From positions 1 through 64,000 of IMG/VR virus record IMGVR_UViG_3300020385_000006: a DNA stretch of 64,000 nucleotides; one strand, 5' to 3'. A program made the translations under genes and the position numbers. Below the pieces are notes generated by a model, which ran no database searches, was not told the DNA's origin, and saw only the letters and a list, made by a program, of their open reading frames with translations. Origin of the DNA: a virus. Of this stretch, positions 1 through 7,900 are shown piece by piece (the first letter of the stretch is position 1; the number at the start of each line of letters is the position of its first letter).

Positions 1-20
1 AAATAATTCTCTTTGGTCAT
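1..20 (-). CDS. start of a gene running off the left edge
   Basis: Only the first codons are visible: an ATG followed by codons for T-K-E-N-Y-F. It is supported by its place about 30 bases downstream of a strong promoter match and by an AGAGAT stretch just before the ATG, the same pre-start sequence as several other genes here. Product unknown. Confidence 0.5.
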
Positions 21-49
21 ATCTCTAACTTCTAATAATTAATAATACT

Positions 50-81
50 TAAATATAAGAAGAATATTTCAATCTACCAAA
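50..81 (-). promoter_or_regulatory. Bacteroidota-type promoter, TTTG-N20-TATATTTA
   Basis: Minus-strand TTTGGTAGA at the -33 side, a 20-bp spacer and TATATTTA at -7, with TTCTTATATT over the -7 box. It drives the gene leaving the window on the left. Same geometry as ten other sites in the window. Confidence 0.75.
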
Positions 82-379
82 GCTTTTTACAGCTTTTTTA
101 CAACTTTTTTCCGGGAAAGGTTATATAGAAAATACTTTGCCTTTCGGGATATATTTATATACACTCCCAACCTATCCTCCTATATACTAGCTCTGCATCG
201 ATCCGCTAACAAACCCTATGCGTTATCCTGGATCTATATTATAGGACGAAAGGCATATGCGGTTCGTATACAAGGGTGGTATAGGATGAATGCTCTATTA
301 ATAGGATACTATGTACTAGGTGCAAATGGTCTCTTTGTTCGGTTTATTAGGGTGATTGAGCGTAGCGATACTCATCGAG
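82..379. other. intergenic region without a recognised gene
   Basis: About 300 bases with no convincing ORF, tRNA or CRISPR repeat. It holds short T-runs (82-110), an inverted repeat pairing GAAAGG near 115-120 with CCTTTC near 140-145, and loose copies of a TATAGGAT/TATAGGAC word near 235-310. A 25-codon GTG-start frame with an AGGAGG-like site is present on the minus strand but is not credible as a gene. The region may be an untranslated leader or trailer. Confidence 0.4.
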
Positions 380-655
380 TTAATCCAGCTTAATAAGTAT
401 AGCATCTATCAGATCCTTAATGCTATCCATATCTGCTTTGGTTACTGCATCTATGCGGTATAGCGAATCCATCTTTCTCTGCTCCAAGGGTGTAGGTGTC
501 CATTCATATGCGTACTCGTGCATAGCGGTTGGTGGTATAGCCTCTTCTGGTATACTGCTCTTTCCTATAGCTATGCTTATGGTTAGGCTTACCACCATAG
601 CTATCAATGCTATCATAGCTATTCGAGCTGATGTTTCATATTGTTGCTTTCTCAT
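380..655 (-). CDS. small single-pass membrane protein
   Basis: 91 residues. A short basic N-terminus is followed by one hydrophobic segment at about residues 12-31 and then a soluble, charged C-terminal part. The topology suggests an inner-membrane anchored protein with its C-terminal domain in the periplasm, or an uncleaved signal anchor. I do not recognise the family. It lies at the end of a run of small accessory genes and is followed by the intergenic stretch at the left edge. Confidence 0.6.
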   Translation of the reverse strand: MRKQQYETSARIAMIALIAMVVSLTISIAIGKSSIPEEAIPPTAMHEYAYEWTPTPLEQRKMDSLYRIDAVTKADMDSIKDLIDAILIKLD

Positions 656-675
656 ATGCTTGCTTCTCTTATATA

Positions 676-1068
676 TTATTGTTCTTCTTTATTCCGTTTA
701 CCAATATTCAAATTAGGAAAGCATTTGGCTTGCCATTCTTCATTCAATGGTTCCTCCGTAGGAGTCGTTAATATGTCTGCTACTTCCGATATCGGTACAT
801 ACCATTTACCATTCAAGTTAATCTTACGTTCCGATTGCCATAGCGTACGCATTGCAAGTGCCGTATCCTCTGGCGGGGTTGCCCACTTCTTCTCATGTTC
901 ACTACGGAACGATGGTGGTAGTGGCTGTTCTTCCGGCGCATCCGTTACGCGTGGAGCTACTTCGTTTCGCAAAAGAAACTGGCTCGCATGCATTTCTTGC
1001 ATTGTGCGCGCATCTTTATCACTTACTTCTCGCATACTTCTCCATGCTGCTGATTTCTCTTTACTCAT
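676..1068 (-). CDS. hypothetical phage protein
   Basis: 130 residues, hydrophilic, without membrane segments. The start is supported by an AAAGGT ribosome-binding sequence ten bases before the ATG. No known domain is recognised. Base composition looks richer in G+C and CpG words (for example GCGCGC, ACGCGT) than most of the window, which may mean a separate origin for this corner of the genome. Confidence 0.6.
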   Translation of the reverse strand: MSKEKSAAWRSMREVSDKDARTMQEMHASQFLLRNEVAPRVTDAPEEQPLPPSFRSEHEKKWATPPEDTALAMRTLWQSERKINLNGKWYVPISEVADILTTPTEEPLNEEWQAKCFPNLNIGKRNKEEQ

Positions 1069-1240
1069 CTTCGACCTTTTCTAATTGTGTTTCATTAAAT
1101 ATATGTAACAACCCATACTCCGTCATTTCACCTACCACTCGCGTATTGCCGGCAAGTGTTTCAAATACTCCTACTATGGTGCATGGAAATGCATAACCTT
1201 TCGGTTTAATGGCTTTATCGCCTACTTCGAATTTACTCAT
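1061..1240 (-). CDS. small SH3/KOW-like phage protein
   Basis: 59 residues from the chosen start at 1240; a longer frame to 1318 exists, but the ATG at 1240 has an AAAGGT site and the ATGAGTAA overlap with the small gene upstream. The N-terminal FEVGDKAIKPKGYAFPC and the later LLHIFNETQLE fit a small beta-barrel family seen in many tailed phages, of unknown role. It overlaps the next gene by eight bases. Confidence 0.6.
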   Translation of the reverse strand: MSKFEVGDKAIKPKGYAFPCTIVGVFETLAGNTRVVGEMTEYGLLHIFNETQLEKVEDE

Positions 1241-1355
1241 CTGTAACCTTTTTTTGTTTATGTTTGCTTTTGCGTGTATACTTTTTTCTGTTCCGTTCAA
1301 TGGTAGGACGCGAGGCATCCCATATGTCTTGTTGTTCTATCTTAACTTTCTTCAT
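1233..1355 (-). CDS. very small basic protein
   Basis: A 40-codon frame too short for routine calling: MKKVKIEQQDIW at the start and a very basic middle (RNRKKYTRKSKHKQKK). It has an AAGAGA site before the ATG, and its stop codon overlaps the next gene in the arrangement ATGAGTAA, typical of translational coupling. It fills a gap that is otherwise empty. Function unknown. Confidence 0.5.
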   Translation of the reverse strand: MKKVKIEQQDIWDASRPTIERNRKKYTRKSKHKQKKVTDE

Positions 1356-1401
1356 AATCTCTTCATGCGAGCTTTTCGCGAGCTCAAACCGGAGGCCACA
1401 C

Positions 1402-1884
1402 TTATAACCGCCTCACTCTCCATAACCGCCTCACGTAACTCAAATGGAACACACTAATCAATACGGCCTGGATCGCTTCAAACCAGAACACTCCTCCTGG
1501 TATTACTAATAATATGTACCATGTCACTGATATATCTCCTAACCAATCAAACCTTTTATCCGTACGCATTAGATACGTAGATGATAAGAAGAATATGATT
1601 GCCAATATATTATGCAGCATCCAATAGTCTACACAATCAAATAATGCTACACCTACCAATGCATATGCAGGTACACTCCATTTAATATCTCTATGCAACC
1701 ACATTGCCCAGGCCATCATTGATGTTGCTAATGTGAAATATATTCCTCCAAACACATAGTAATTACTATAGGCAGGAAGTATACCGTATACTAATGGCCA
1801 TATTAGCACATATGCTATTGGATAAATACATGCTATAAATCTGAGCCTTAATTGGCTTTTGCTTGCTGTTGTAATTTTTTCCAT
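1402..1884 (-). CDS. multi-pass membrane protein
   Basis: 160 residues with about five hydrophobic helices spread from residue 15 to residue 150 and a basic C-terminus (YVRRLWRVRRL), which should lie in the cytoplasm. No family is recognised; a holin is possible but five segments is more than usual. It follows the small gene at 1886-2161 with one base between them. Confidence 0.65.
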   Translation of the reverse strand: MEKITTASKSQLRLRFIACIYPIAYVLIWPLVYGILPAYSNYYVFGGIYFTLATSMMAWAMWLHRDIKWSVPAYALVGVALFDCVDYWMLHNILAIIFFLSSTYLMRTDKRFDWLGDISVTWYILLVIPGGVFWFEAIQAVLISVFHLSYVRRLWRVRRL

Positions 1885-1885
1885 G

Positions 1886-2161
1886 CTAATCCTCTACTCC
1901 ATAACCTTCGTCATATGATTTTGGCGTATCACTAGTGTAATAATTATCATCTTGCATTCCGGAGTAGTTAATAAACCTCATATGGTCTCTTGTAACGTAA
2001 TGTTCAGGCTGATTATCCCTTAATCGTATGAAGTTATCATATGATATTTGTATTTGCACTACATCTAATGCATTAGCTGGTTCTCTTAACCAGTACTGAA
2101 TAATTTCTCCTCGTTCAAGTAACTCTACATTAGTCTGCGTTACCCATACCATTACTTTCAT
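1886..2161 (-). CDS. hypothetical phage protein
   Basis: 91 residues, soluble, rich in aromatic and acidic residues toward the C-terminus. Its ATG overlaps the stop of the gene at 2158-2379 (ATGA), so the two are probably translationally coupled. No recognised domain. Confidence 0.6.
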   Translation of the reverse strand: MKVMVWVTQTNVELLERGEIIQYWLREPANALDVVQIQISYDNFIRLRDNQPEHYVTRDHMRFINYSGMQDDNYYTSDTPKSYDEGYGVED

Positions 2162-2379
2162 GAAAACTTCTCCTTAATTAATTTGCTTATCTTTTTTTCA
2201 ATAGCATTACTTTGATTACATTTACGCCAATTTTTATATCCATTATCGGCAAATTCAACTGCAATCTTTTTTGAATTATTACTGTACATAACTAGATACA
2301 TTTCACTATCGTATATTACTTCACAACATACATAATGTGTTCTATGATCTTTGTATTCTTTTTTTTCTGTTATGATCAT
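2158..2379 (-). CDS. hypothetical phage protein
   Basis: 73 residues, basic, beginning MIITEKKEYKDHRTHYVCC. It overlaps both neighbours by four bases, so it sits inside one operon from 3411 down to at least 1402. Predicted beta-strands near the start and a lysine-rich helix at the end; family unknown. Confidence 0.6.
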   Translation of the reverse strand: MIITEKKEYKDHRTHYVCCEVIYDSEMYLVMYSNNSKKIAVEFADNGYKNWRKCNQSNAIEKKISKLIKEKFS

Positions 2380-2900
2380 TTCTTATCCTCCATATGCAAA
2401 TACTTTAAGTAACGTTTATTCATATTATCATAGTACTTAGTCTTTGCTAATACTTTATGTGCTGTATTTAATGCCTCTCTAGTAGCTATATTAATTAAGA
2501 AGTAAGGAGCATGACTTCTAGCATTGAATCCGTTTATATCTAATTCATCATTAGGATTGAAACAAATACATTTCAAATGCGGATATCCATGTTCTTTCAT
2601 TGTCTTATTAATATAATCTTGATAGCCTACTGTATCAAATTTTGATAATTGGTCATTAGATACCTGTACAAATAATGCGCTATCATATTCTGATTCATCA
2701 TAGGCCTTCACCTTGTCTAGTAATGTATCTGCATTAGGATCAAACTTATCAATCATCAACTTACCTTTATCTAATTCAGATCCAGCAAATGGACATGCTG
2801 GCATGCCTCCATATTCTTCTCTAGGCATTCTTATAAAATCAATGTACTTTAAAACCTTTTCTTTGAAATTTGTATAAGGGCATTTACTCATACTATTCAA
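2376..2900 (-). CDS. hypothetical Cys-containing phage protein
   Basis: 174 residues, soluble. Cysteines appear in the words CPYTN near the start, CPFAG near residue 36 and a CIC pair near residue 112, which could bind a metal, but I do not recognise the family. The start overlaps the lipoprotein gene upstream by eight bases. A second ATG three codons in (MSKCPYTN) is an alternative start. Confidence 0.6.
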   Translation of the reverse strand: MNSMSKCPYTNFKEKVLKYIDFIRMPREEYGGMPACPFAGSELDKGKLMIDKFDPNADTLLDKVKAYDESEYDSALFVQVSNDQLSKFDTVGYQDYINKTMKEHGYPHLKCICFNPNDELDINGFNARSHAPYFLINIATREALNTAHKVLAKTKYYDNMNKRYLKYLHMEDKK

Positions 2901-3411
2901 TAATAAATTTTAAAGTTTTTACTTCACTAACATGGCCATCTACAAATCTAGCTAGAGCTGAAACGGTAACAGTATCGCCTTCCATACTTTGTACTGGAGC
3001 AAACATTGTATTAATCTCACCATCCATTGTACTATAACTTGCACCATTCACTGTCGGTACTTCAGCTCCATTGAACCAGGTAACATAACTAGTATCGTTA
3101 TTCATATATAAATATCCGTTATCATTCAATGTCCAGTTCTGGTGAACGATATAACCTAATGTATCACCTATCAACCAGTAATGAGAACTTGACCATTCAA
3201 TCTTAGCCAACTCATATTCATTTTCTACTGCAGATACTTGACCTGATATACGATGTAATGTTTGCCAATCATATCCTAACTCCAAATGATAATAACCATT
3301 CTCATCAGCTGGTAGTTGAGCATCTAACTCGAACTCATGTCCTATAGGTATGATCTGCTCCTCAGAGCATGACGCTAATATGATACAACTTATAAACAAC
3401 AACTTTTTCAT
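2893..3411 (-). CDS. predicted lipoprotein
   Basis: 172 residues. The N-terminus MKKLLFISCIILASCSEEQ is a lipoprotein signal peptide with a lipobox LASC at residues 12-15; acylation at Cys15 would place the mature protein on the envelope, and in Bacteroidota often on the outer membrane. The mature part is rich in Trp, Tyr and beta-strand pattern. It is the first gene after the promoter at 3437-3468. A role in superinfection exclusion or host envelope change is possible but not shown. Confidence 0.7.
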   Translation of the reverse strand: MKKLLFISCIILASCSEEQIIPIGHEFELDAQLPADENGYYHLELGYDWQTLHRISGQVSAVENEYELAKIEWSSSHYWLIGDTLGYIVHQNWTLNDNGYLYMNNDTSYVTWFNGAEVPTVNGASYSTMDGEINTMFAPVQSMEGDTVTVSALARFVDGHVSEVKTLKFIIE

Positions 3412-3436
3412 AACTTCAAGCTTTAATTAATATACT

Positions 3437-3468
3437 TAAATTTAAGAAAAATATATCAATTTACCAAA
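3437..3468 (-). promoter_or_regulatory. Bacteroidota-type promoter, TTTG-N20-TAAATTTA
   Basis: Minus-strand TTTGGTAAATTGATAT, 20-bp spacer, -7 box TAAATTTA. The -7 box ends 26 bases before the lipoprotein ATG at 3411. Confidence 0.75.
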
Positions 3469-3472
3469 TGAT

Positions 3473-3574
3473 CTACTGGTTATTTTTCTTATGCTCATAC
3501 CTTATCGCTTCTACCATAACATAGGCTATTACAACCAATGGTACTGCTACTGCAAATATTATTTCCATATTCAT
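3473..3574 (-). CDS. 33-residue single-pass membrane peptide
   Basis: Found by reading the gap between 3469 and 3576. The frame starts at an ATG four bases after the stop of the 3577-3786 gene, with AAGAAGAG just before it. Residues 4-22 (IIFAVAVPLVVIAYVMV) form one hydrophobic helix followed by a basic tail (YEHKKNNQ). Small phage membrane peptides of this kind can be holin or lysis regulators, but no family is recognised. Confidence 0.5.
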   Translation of the reverse strand: MNMEIIFAVAVPLVVIAYVMVEAIRYEHKKNNQ

Positions 3575-3576
3575 AA

Positions 3577-3786
3577 CTAACTCTTCTTATTATTTTTAGT
3601 ATATTTAAGATGTAATCCAGATAACTGTGCCGTTTGTTTAGCACCGATCACATCTCCTTTCATTTTAAAATACTCATCTATACCATCAGCGGTACTGATT
3701 AAGTTTTGATAATACTCTTGTCGAAGGACTGCTTCCTTACGACGCTCTTCTCTACGAGCTGGATTGTCTGGTTTCCATCTTGCCAT
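3577..3786 (-). CDS. hypothetical small basic protein
   Basis: 69 residues with an Arg-rich N-terminal third (RWKPDNPARREERRKEA), likely helical. No domain is recognised. It follows the gene at 3793-4059 with six bases between, in an operon that starts at the promoter near 6498. Confidence 0.6.
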   Translation of the reverse strand: MARWKPDNPARREERRKEAVLRQEYYQNLISTADGIDEYFKMKGDVIGAKQTAQLSGLHLKYTKNNKKS

Positions 3787-3792
3787 AACTAC

Positions 3793-4059
3793 TTATTTTA
3801 TATTACTTACTTGAATAAATTCTTTATCAACTTTAGATACTTTATGCTGTCCTGCAATACCTTTAAGGATTGTATACTTAGTCCGGATCTCTCCTAAACG
3901 TTTTGCTACCTCCGTACGGTCTTTGCAGTTATAAGATATCACATTGTGTATCTTTTGCTTTACTTCTTCAACCCATTTACCGCTAGCGTTCTTAATCTTT
4001 CTACCGGTTCTTACCTCTGCACGAGGCACATCTGTTACATGTACTGTAAGTCTATACAT
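3793..4059 (-). CDS. hypothetical basic protein
   Basis: 88 residues, basic, soluble, beginning MYRLTVHVTDVPRAEVRTGRK. The pattern suggests an alpha/beta fold that might bind nucleic acid, but nothing specific is recognised. It lies 19 bases downstream of the gene at 4079-4420. Confidence 0.6.
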   Translation of the reverse strand: MYRLTVHVTDVPRAEVRTGRKIKNASGKWVEEVKQKIHNVISYNCKDRTEVAKRLGEIRTKYTILKGIAGQHKVSKVDKEFIQVSNIK

Positions 4060-4078
4060 ACTCTTTATCTTTATTTAA

Positions 4079-4420
4079 TTAACTACTTATTCTGTCTTCT
4101 GATTCAAATAACATAACATCGAATATCATATCAAGCCATGGCCTAGGATATCTACAAGTCCCACCACCACTATTTCCTTTGGCATGCCAATCCGAATTGT
4201 GTCCCGGAGGATGAATATATCTCTTTACTTGTACTCCATGACGCCTAGCTTCATTGTAAACATGTTTAGATACTTTCATTGTAGCCGGCTTTCCATCCAA
4301 GTACTCGTATAAGCTGAGATACTCTACTGTACCGGTCCACCATCCTTTATCACTATACACATCGTATATCATTTTAGGATTATCTGTATTTACTTTTTTA
4401 CCTTCCTTAGTTACAAACAT
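4079..4420 (-). CDS. hypothetical phage protein
   Basis: 113 residues, soluble, with a Gly/Cys stretch (GNSGGGTCRYPRPW) near residue 83. It begins one base after the stop of the VWA gene, so it is in the same transcript and may be expressed with the MoxR/VWA pair. Family unknown. Confidence 0.6.
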   Translation of the reverse strand: MFVTKEGKKVNTDNPKMIYDVYSDKGWWTGTVEYLSLYEYLDGKPATMKVSKHVYNEARRHGVQVKRYIHPPGHNSDWHAKGNSGGGTCRYPRPWLDMIFDVMLFESEDRISS

Positions 4421-4421
4421 A

Positions 4422-6476
4422 TTATGCTACTTCTAAAAATTTACTATTCATTGTCTTAGCCACTTCCGCAATCTTCGAAGTATCAATAAATTGAGCTTCT
4501 TTACCATACATCTTCTGGAAGTTTTCTTTATCACTACCATATGGAGAACCGGAACAAATGAAGTATGATATAACTTTGATACCTTCTCTAACCATTTTCT
4601 TCACTTGCGCTCTTGTATGATTATAAGCTCCTTCTCCATAGTAACCTTCAAAGTATGGACAACCATCACTCATGTTTACAAAATATGCATCCTTACCACG
4701 GCTGGCATCTAATATATCTTTCATGATAGCATCAAAACATAATCCTTCTGGAGTACTACCTGATACGCATAACATTGGAAAACATGTTTTGATTTGCGTC
4801 ATACCATGCTTTCTACTATCATATGCAACTAACATAACTGCCTTACCATATCCTCTAGTATCACCAAATGATGATCCGGCTCTCAAGCTAATCACACAAT
4901 CCATATTCTCAATCATATCACATGCCTTCGCAATTGCAATTGCGGTCGTCATTGCATTCTGGAAATTACCTCCGCTCATGGATCCACTATTGTCAATTGA
5001 TATATGAATGATACCAGGATTATAAGCAAATGATTCTATCTTTTCAAATATAGCTTCTGCACCAAAACCTGCATTGGCAATCATTCGTTTATCAATTCTA
5101 CCAGATCGAAGACGATTGAACTTTGTATTACGCTCTTCAGATCTAACTTTAAGCTTCTTACCTAACATGATACCTTTACGCATACCATCCTTAACGGCTT
5201 TGCTATTATCTTTCCAAGATGACCACATTCCACTTTCAACTGTTTCCATTAATCTTTTAGTAAGATTCTTAATAACAGTTACACTAGCTGTCTTACGATA
5301 ATATGTACCTGCATATCTTTCTTGTTCATACTCAACATCTTTAACTTCAACACCACTCTCTTCCATGGCCTGGATCTGTTCTAACAACTTTCTACTAACA
5401 CCTGTCTTCTTAACTTCTCCTTTCTGGAACTTCTTTTGCTTCTCAATAGCCTTTTCTAATTGAGACTTTAAACGATCGCTTAACAAATCTAAGTCCTGAG
5501 GCATTTCATTGTTACCTTCTTCATCACCTTGGCCTTTCATAGCCTCATCTCCTTCTGCTATAGATCCATCATCTTCTTGCATGCTACCGCCATCATCAAA
5601 CTTCTCACCTTTCTTCTCACGCTTGTTTTTAGAAACAATATCTTCTGGAGATCCTTCACCATCTTCTGCTTTAGGTTCATTAACTTCTGGCTTCTTCATA
5701 GCCGGAATATGTTGCTCGCAACAATTAAATAAATCCCAAGCTAATTCTAAGGCGTCTTGAGTACTTTTAAGACGACTAATATTCTTAAGATCGATTAACT
5801 TCCATATGAAAGCCATATTCATTACATCTAATCTACGATTTGGATTAGTTAAGTTAACAATACGGAACATATATGAATCCCAATCATATGAAGTATACTC
5901 ATCAGACTTCAAACCTTTATCAATAACTTTAGCATTGAAATACTTATCATACAATGATGCATAATAACCTTGGTAACCTGGAGCATTTTTATATACCCAA
6001 GCATCTATTCTACGATCCTCTATCACATTCAAAAGATCTTTTAAGATAGGCTTAACATAATCACTTGCTTGCCATCTAGATTCGATGGTCTCATGCTTCT
6101 CAGCCAATGTCTCCATTACCTGGTCATGTCGTTGAATCCAATTATCTAATTGGTGCAACACTTCAAAATCAGTTAACTTAACATGCGATCCTTCATGTAA
6201 TGCTAATCCTACAGCTGGATCAAAATCTTTATCCTTAAGGCTGGCTGATATAGTAACTACATCACCATCCGTATAACTATCACCGGATTGGGTGTAACGA
6301 ACTGGAATGTCTTTACCAGTTACAATTCTTACAAAGTTACCAATAGCTCTACGGTAACCTGCTAACTTCATTGGATCTTTACCTTTAGGTTTAAAAGGTA
6401 ACAAACCCGTTAGGATATCACGATCATCATCGTAAAAATCTTCTCCTAACCAATAACTCGAATTATTATGCTTCAT
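4422..6476 (-). CDS. VWA protein with HExxH metallopeptidase-like domain
   Basis: 684 residues. An HEGSH motif at residues 94-98 (HExxH, zinc-peptidase type) lies in the N-terminal domain, with a conserved-looking IEDRRID stretch near 152. A long acidic linker covers about 265-335. The C-terminal part is a von Willebrand A domain with a metal-site motif DNSGS at 495-499. This architecture matches the putative metallopeptidase plus VWA-like family (DUF2201 type), which normally works with MoxR AAA+ ATPases to assemble or activate protein complexes. The partner ATPase gene lies just upstream at 6640-7809. It has its own promoter at 6498-6529. Confidence 0.8.
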   Translation of the reverse strand: MKHNNSSYWLGEDFYDDDRDILTGLLPFKPKGKDPMKLAGYRRAIGNFVRIVTGKDIPVRYTQSGDSYTDGDVVTISASLKDKDFDPAVGLALHEGSHVKLTDFEVLHQLDNWIQRHDQVMETLAEKHETIESRWQASDYVKPILKDLLNVIEDRRIDAWVYKNAPGYQGYYASLYDKYFNAKVIDKGLKSDEYTSYDWDSYMFRIVNLTNPNRRLDVMNMAFIWKLIDLKNISRLKSTQDALELAWDLFNCCEQHIPAMKKPEVNEPKAEDGEGSPEDIVSKNKREKKGEKFDDGGSMQEDDGSIAEGDEAMKGQGDEEGNNEMPQDLDLLSDRLKSQLEKAIEKQKKFQKGEVKKTGVSRKLLEQIQAMEESGVEVKDVEYEQERYAGTYYRKTASVTVIKNLTKRLMETVESGMWSSWKDNSKAVKDGMRKGIMLGKKLKVRSEERNTKFNRLRSGRIDKRMIANAGFGAEAIFEKIESFAYNPGIIHISIDNSGSMSGGNFQNAMTTAIAIAKACDMIENMDCVISLRAGSSFGDTRGYGKAVMLVAYDSRKHGMTQIKTCFPMLCVSGSTPEGLCFDAIMKDILDASRGKDAYFVNMSDGCPYFEGYYGEGAYNHTRAQVKKMVREGIKVISYFICSGSPYGSDKENFQKMYGKEAQFIDTSKIAEVAKTMNSKFLEVA

Positions 6477-6497
6477 ATCTAACTTTTTAATTATAAT

Positions 6498-6529
6498 TAA
6501 AAATAAGTAAAAAATCTCATTCTACCAAA
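6498..6529 (-). promoter_or_regulatory. Bacteroidota-type promoter, TTTG-N20-TATTTTTA
   Basis: Minus-strand TTTGGTAGAATGAGAT, 20-bp spacer, -7 box TATTTTTA, 21 bases before the VWA gene ATG. The -33 box also forms one arm of an imperfect hairpin (6522-6540). Confidence 0.75.
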
Positions 6530-6547
6530 TCTTTTGGCAGCTTTTTT
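6522..6547. terminator. hairpin with T-run, overlapping a -33 box
   Basis: CTACCAAA and TTTGGCAG can pair around a TCT loop with one mismatch, followed on the plus strand by seven T. It lies downstream of the MoxR gene and overlaps the promoter of the VWA gene. The T-run is on the wrong side for a classical minus-strand terminator, so the role is uncertain. Confidence 0.3.
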
Positions 6548-6639
6548 TAAAAAAGTTTACGGAGGACTTATATCTATTGCATGCGGTTTAATTAAAATCC
6601 GGTCATGAACGCCTCCCTAAACTCTACCAAAGAATATTA

Positions 6640-7809
6640 TTATGCCATTTCATCTACATCAACACCTTCTGTATTGAATTGGTCTTCTGATTCGGTACTA
6701 CCAACAAACTTTTGTACCACTTGCTTCATAAAGGTTCTTTCAGAATCAACGCCACCATCTTCATCAAAGAATGGATAGATACAAACTTCGGCTGCTTCAG
6801 CTAATGTAAAACCATCTTCTAACAATCCGGCTAACTCTACACTGATACGAGTACTAATTGCATTTGATACTCTAGGTGCATCATTCTTAACTTCTGATCT
6901 GGTCATGGAAGCTATCTCTGCAATTGCATCTACCTGCTCTTGCGTTACACCTGGATGAAGATCCTTAAGCAATGCTGCCTCTTGGTCTTTATTCAATGTA
7001 TCCATTTCAACAATAATGAAACGATCAACTAATGCTCTATCCATTGCTCTAGTCGCTGTATACTCATTACCAATATTAGCAGTGGCAACAAACGTTACAC
7101 CTTCGGCCACATCAATGGTTGGTGCATCTTCATGTTCATCTAGTCTCAAATATCTTTGACCTTGATCTAATACGGTCATCAATATATTCCAAGCTTCTGG
7201 ATGCGCTCTAGATATCTCATCTAACAATATAATAGAATCCTTAGTCTGGATCGCTTTAACAAATAACGATTCACTAAAGGTTGTACCTTCATCTTTCTTG
7301 AAATGCGTATTACCAATCAATGTACCTCTTGGATCTTGAGTAGCACCTAAATTGAAATAGAAATGCGGACGATCCAAAGCCTCTACCAATTTCTTAGCGG
7401 CCATCGTCTTACCACAACCGGCGGCTCCAGTCATCATAATGTTCTTACCACGCATAGCTGATCGAATCAAATACTTCCATTTAAGGTCTGGCATTACCAA
7501 TGTCTTAGGACGAAGGTCTACAGACTCATTATGGATAAAATTCAATACTGGATCAGCATTGATCATTTCAGAAGCTTTAACTTCTGGTTCAGATGGAGTA
7601 GGATTCACATCTGAAAATTCACTTAATGGTTTTCTCATACATCGACCAGTTTCGGTATCATACTTAAGACATTGACCATTAGCTAATGCTAAATCAACCA
7701 TGTCCTCTCTAACATAAATATCTGTTCTAACTGAATCTTCAACATCTCTTAACTCTGTAAATCCGTTAGAGTTTTTAACTGGCTTAAGGTAAACAAATTC
7801 TTTTTTCAT
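6640..7809 (-). CDS. MoxR-type AAA+ ATPase
   Basis: 389 residues. Walker A GAAGCGKT at 128-135, Walker B IILLDE at 193-198, and an ATAN sensor-1 stretch near 242-245 place it in the AAA+ MoxR/CbbQ group. The first 90 residues are a separate N-terminal region not typical of MoxR. These ATPases act with VWA-domain partners, and the matching VWA gene is immediately downstream at 4422-6476. It has its own promoter at 7847-7878, so the two genes can be expressed at different levels. The substrate cannot be told from sequence. Confidence 0.85.
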   Translation of the reverse strand: MKKEFVYLKPVKNSNGFTELRDVEDSVRTDIYVREDMVDLALANGQCLKYDTETGRCMRKPLSEFSDVNPTPSEPEVKASEMINADPVLNFIHNESVDLRPKTLVMPDLKWKYLIRSAMRGKNIMMTGAAGCGKTMAAKKLVEALDRPHFYFNLGATQDPRGTLIGNTHFKKDEGTTFSESLFVKAIQTKDSIILLDEISRAHPEAWNILMTVLDQGQRYLRLDEHEDAPTIDVAEGVTFVATANIGNEYTATRAMDRALVDRFIIVEMDTLNKDQEAALLKDLHPGVTQEQVDAIAEIASMTRSEVKNDAPRVSNAISTRISVELAGLLEDGFTLAEAAEVCIYPFFDEDGGVDSERTFMKQVVQKFVGSTESEDQFNTEGVDVDEMA

Positions 7810-7846
7810 CTTTGGTATTTAATTAATAATCTTTTTATCTTCTATA

Positions 7847-7878
7847 TAAAAATAAGTAAAATAAGTCACGCTACCAAA
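7847..7878 (-). promoter_or_regulatory. Bacteroidota-type promoter, TTTG-N20-TATTTTTA
   Basis: Minus-strand TTTGGTAGCGTGACTT, 20-bp spacer, -7 box TATTTTTA, 38 bases before the MoxR ATG. The -33 box is embedded in a perfect hairpin (7870-7890). Confidence 0.75.
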
Positions 7879-7897
7879 TCTTTTGGTAGCTTTTTTT
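7870..7897. terminator. perfect 9-bp hairpin with T-run
   Basis: GCTACCAAA (7870-7878) pairs exactly with TTTGGTAGC (7882-7890) around a 3-base loop, followed by seven T on the plus strand. It lies three bases past the stop codon of the gene ending at 7901. On the transcribed minus strand the A-run comes first, so it is not a textbook terminator in that direction; it may be bidirectional, or an operator at the promoter it overlaps. Confidence 0.4.
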
Positions 7898-7900
7898 CAA

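Noticed and set aside
90-175. Minus-strand GTG-start frame of about 25 codons with AGGAGG-like site
   Set aside because: Too short, non-ATG start, ends in a Lys-rich T-run complement; Bacteroidota rarely depend on such strong sites. Treated as chance.
240-290. GGTTCG word suggesting a tRNA T-loop
   Set aside because: No flanking 5-bp T-stem, anticodon arm or acceptor stem could be folded on either strand.
420-716. Plus-strand ORFs here and throughout the window
   Set aside because: They mirror real minus-strand genes, lack ribosome-binding signals and encode low-complexity or hydrophobic shadow peptides. No plus-strand gene is supported.
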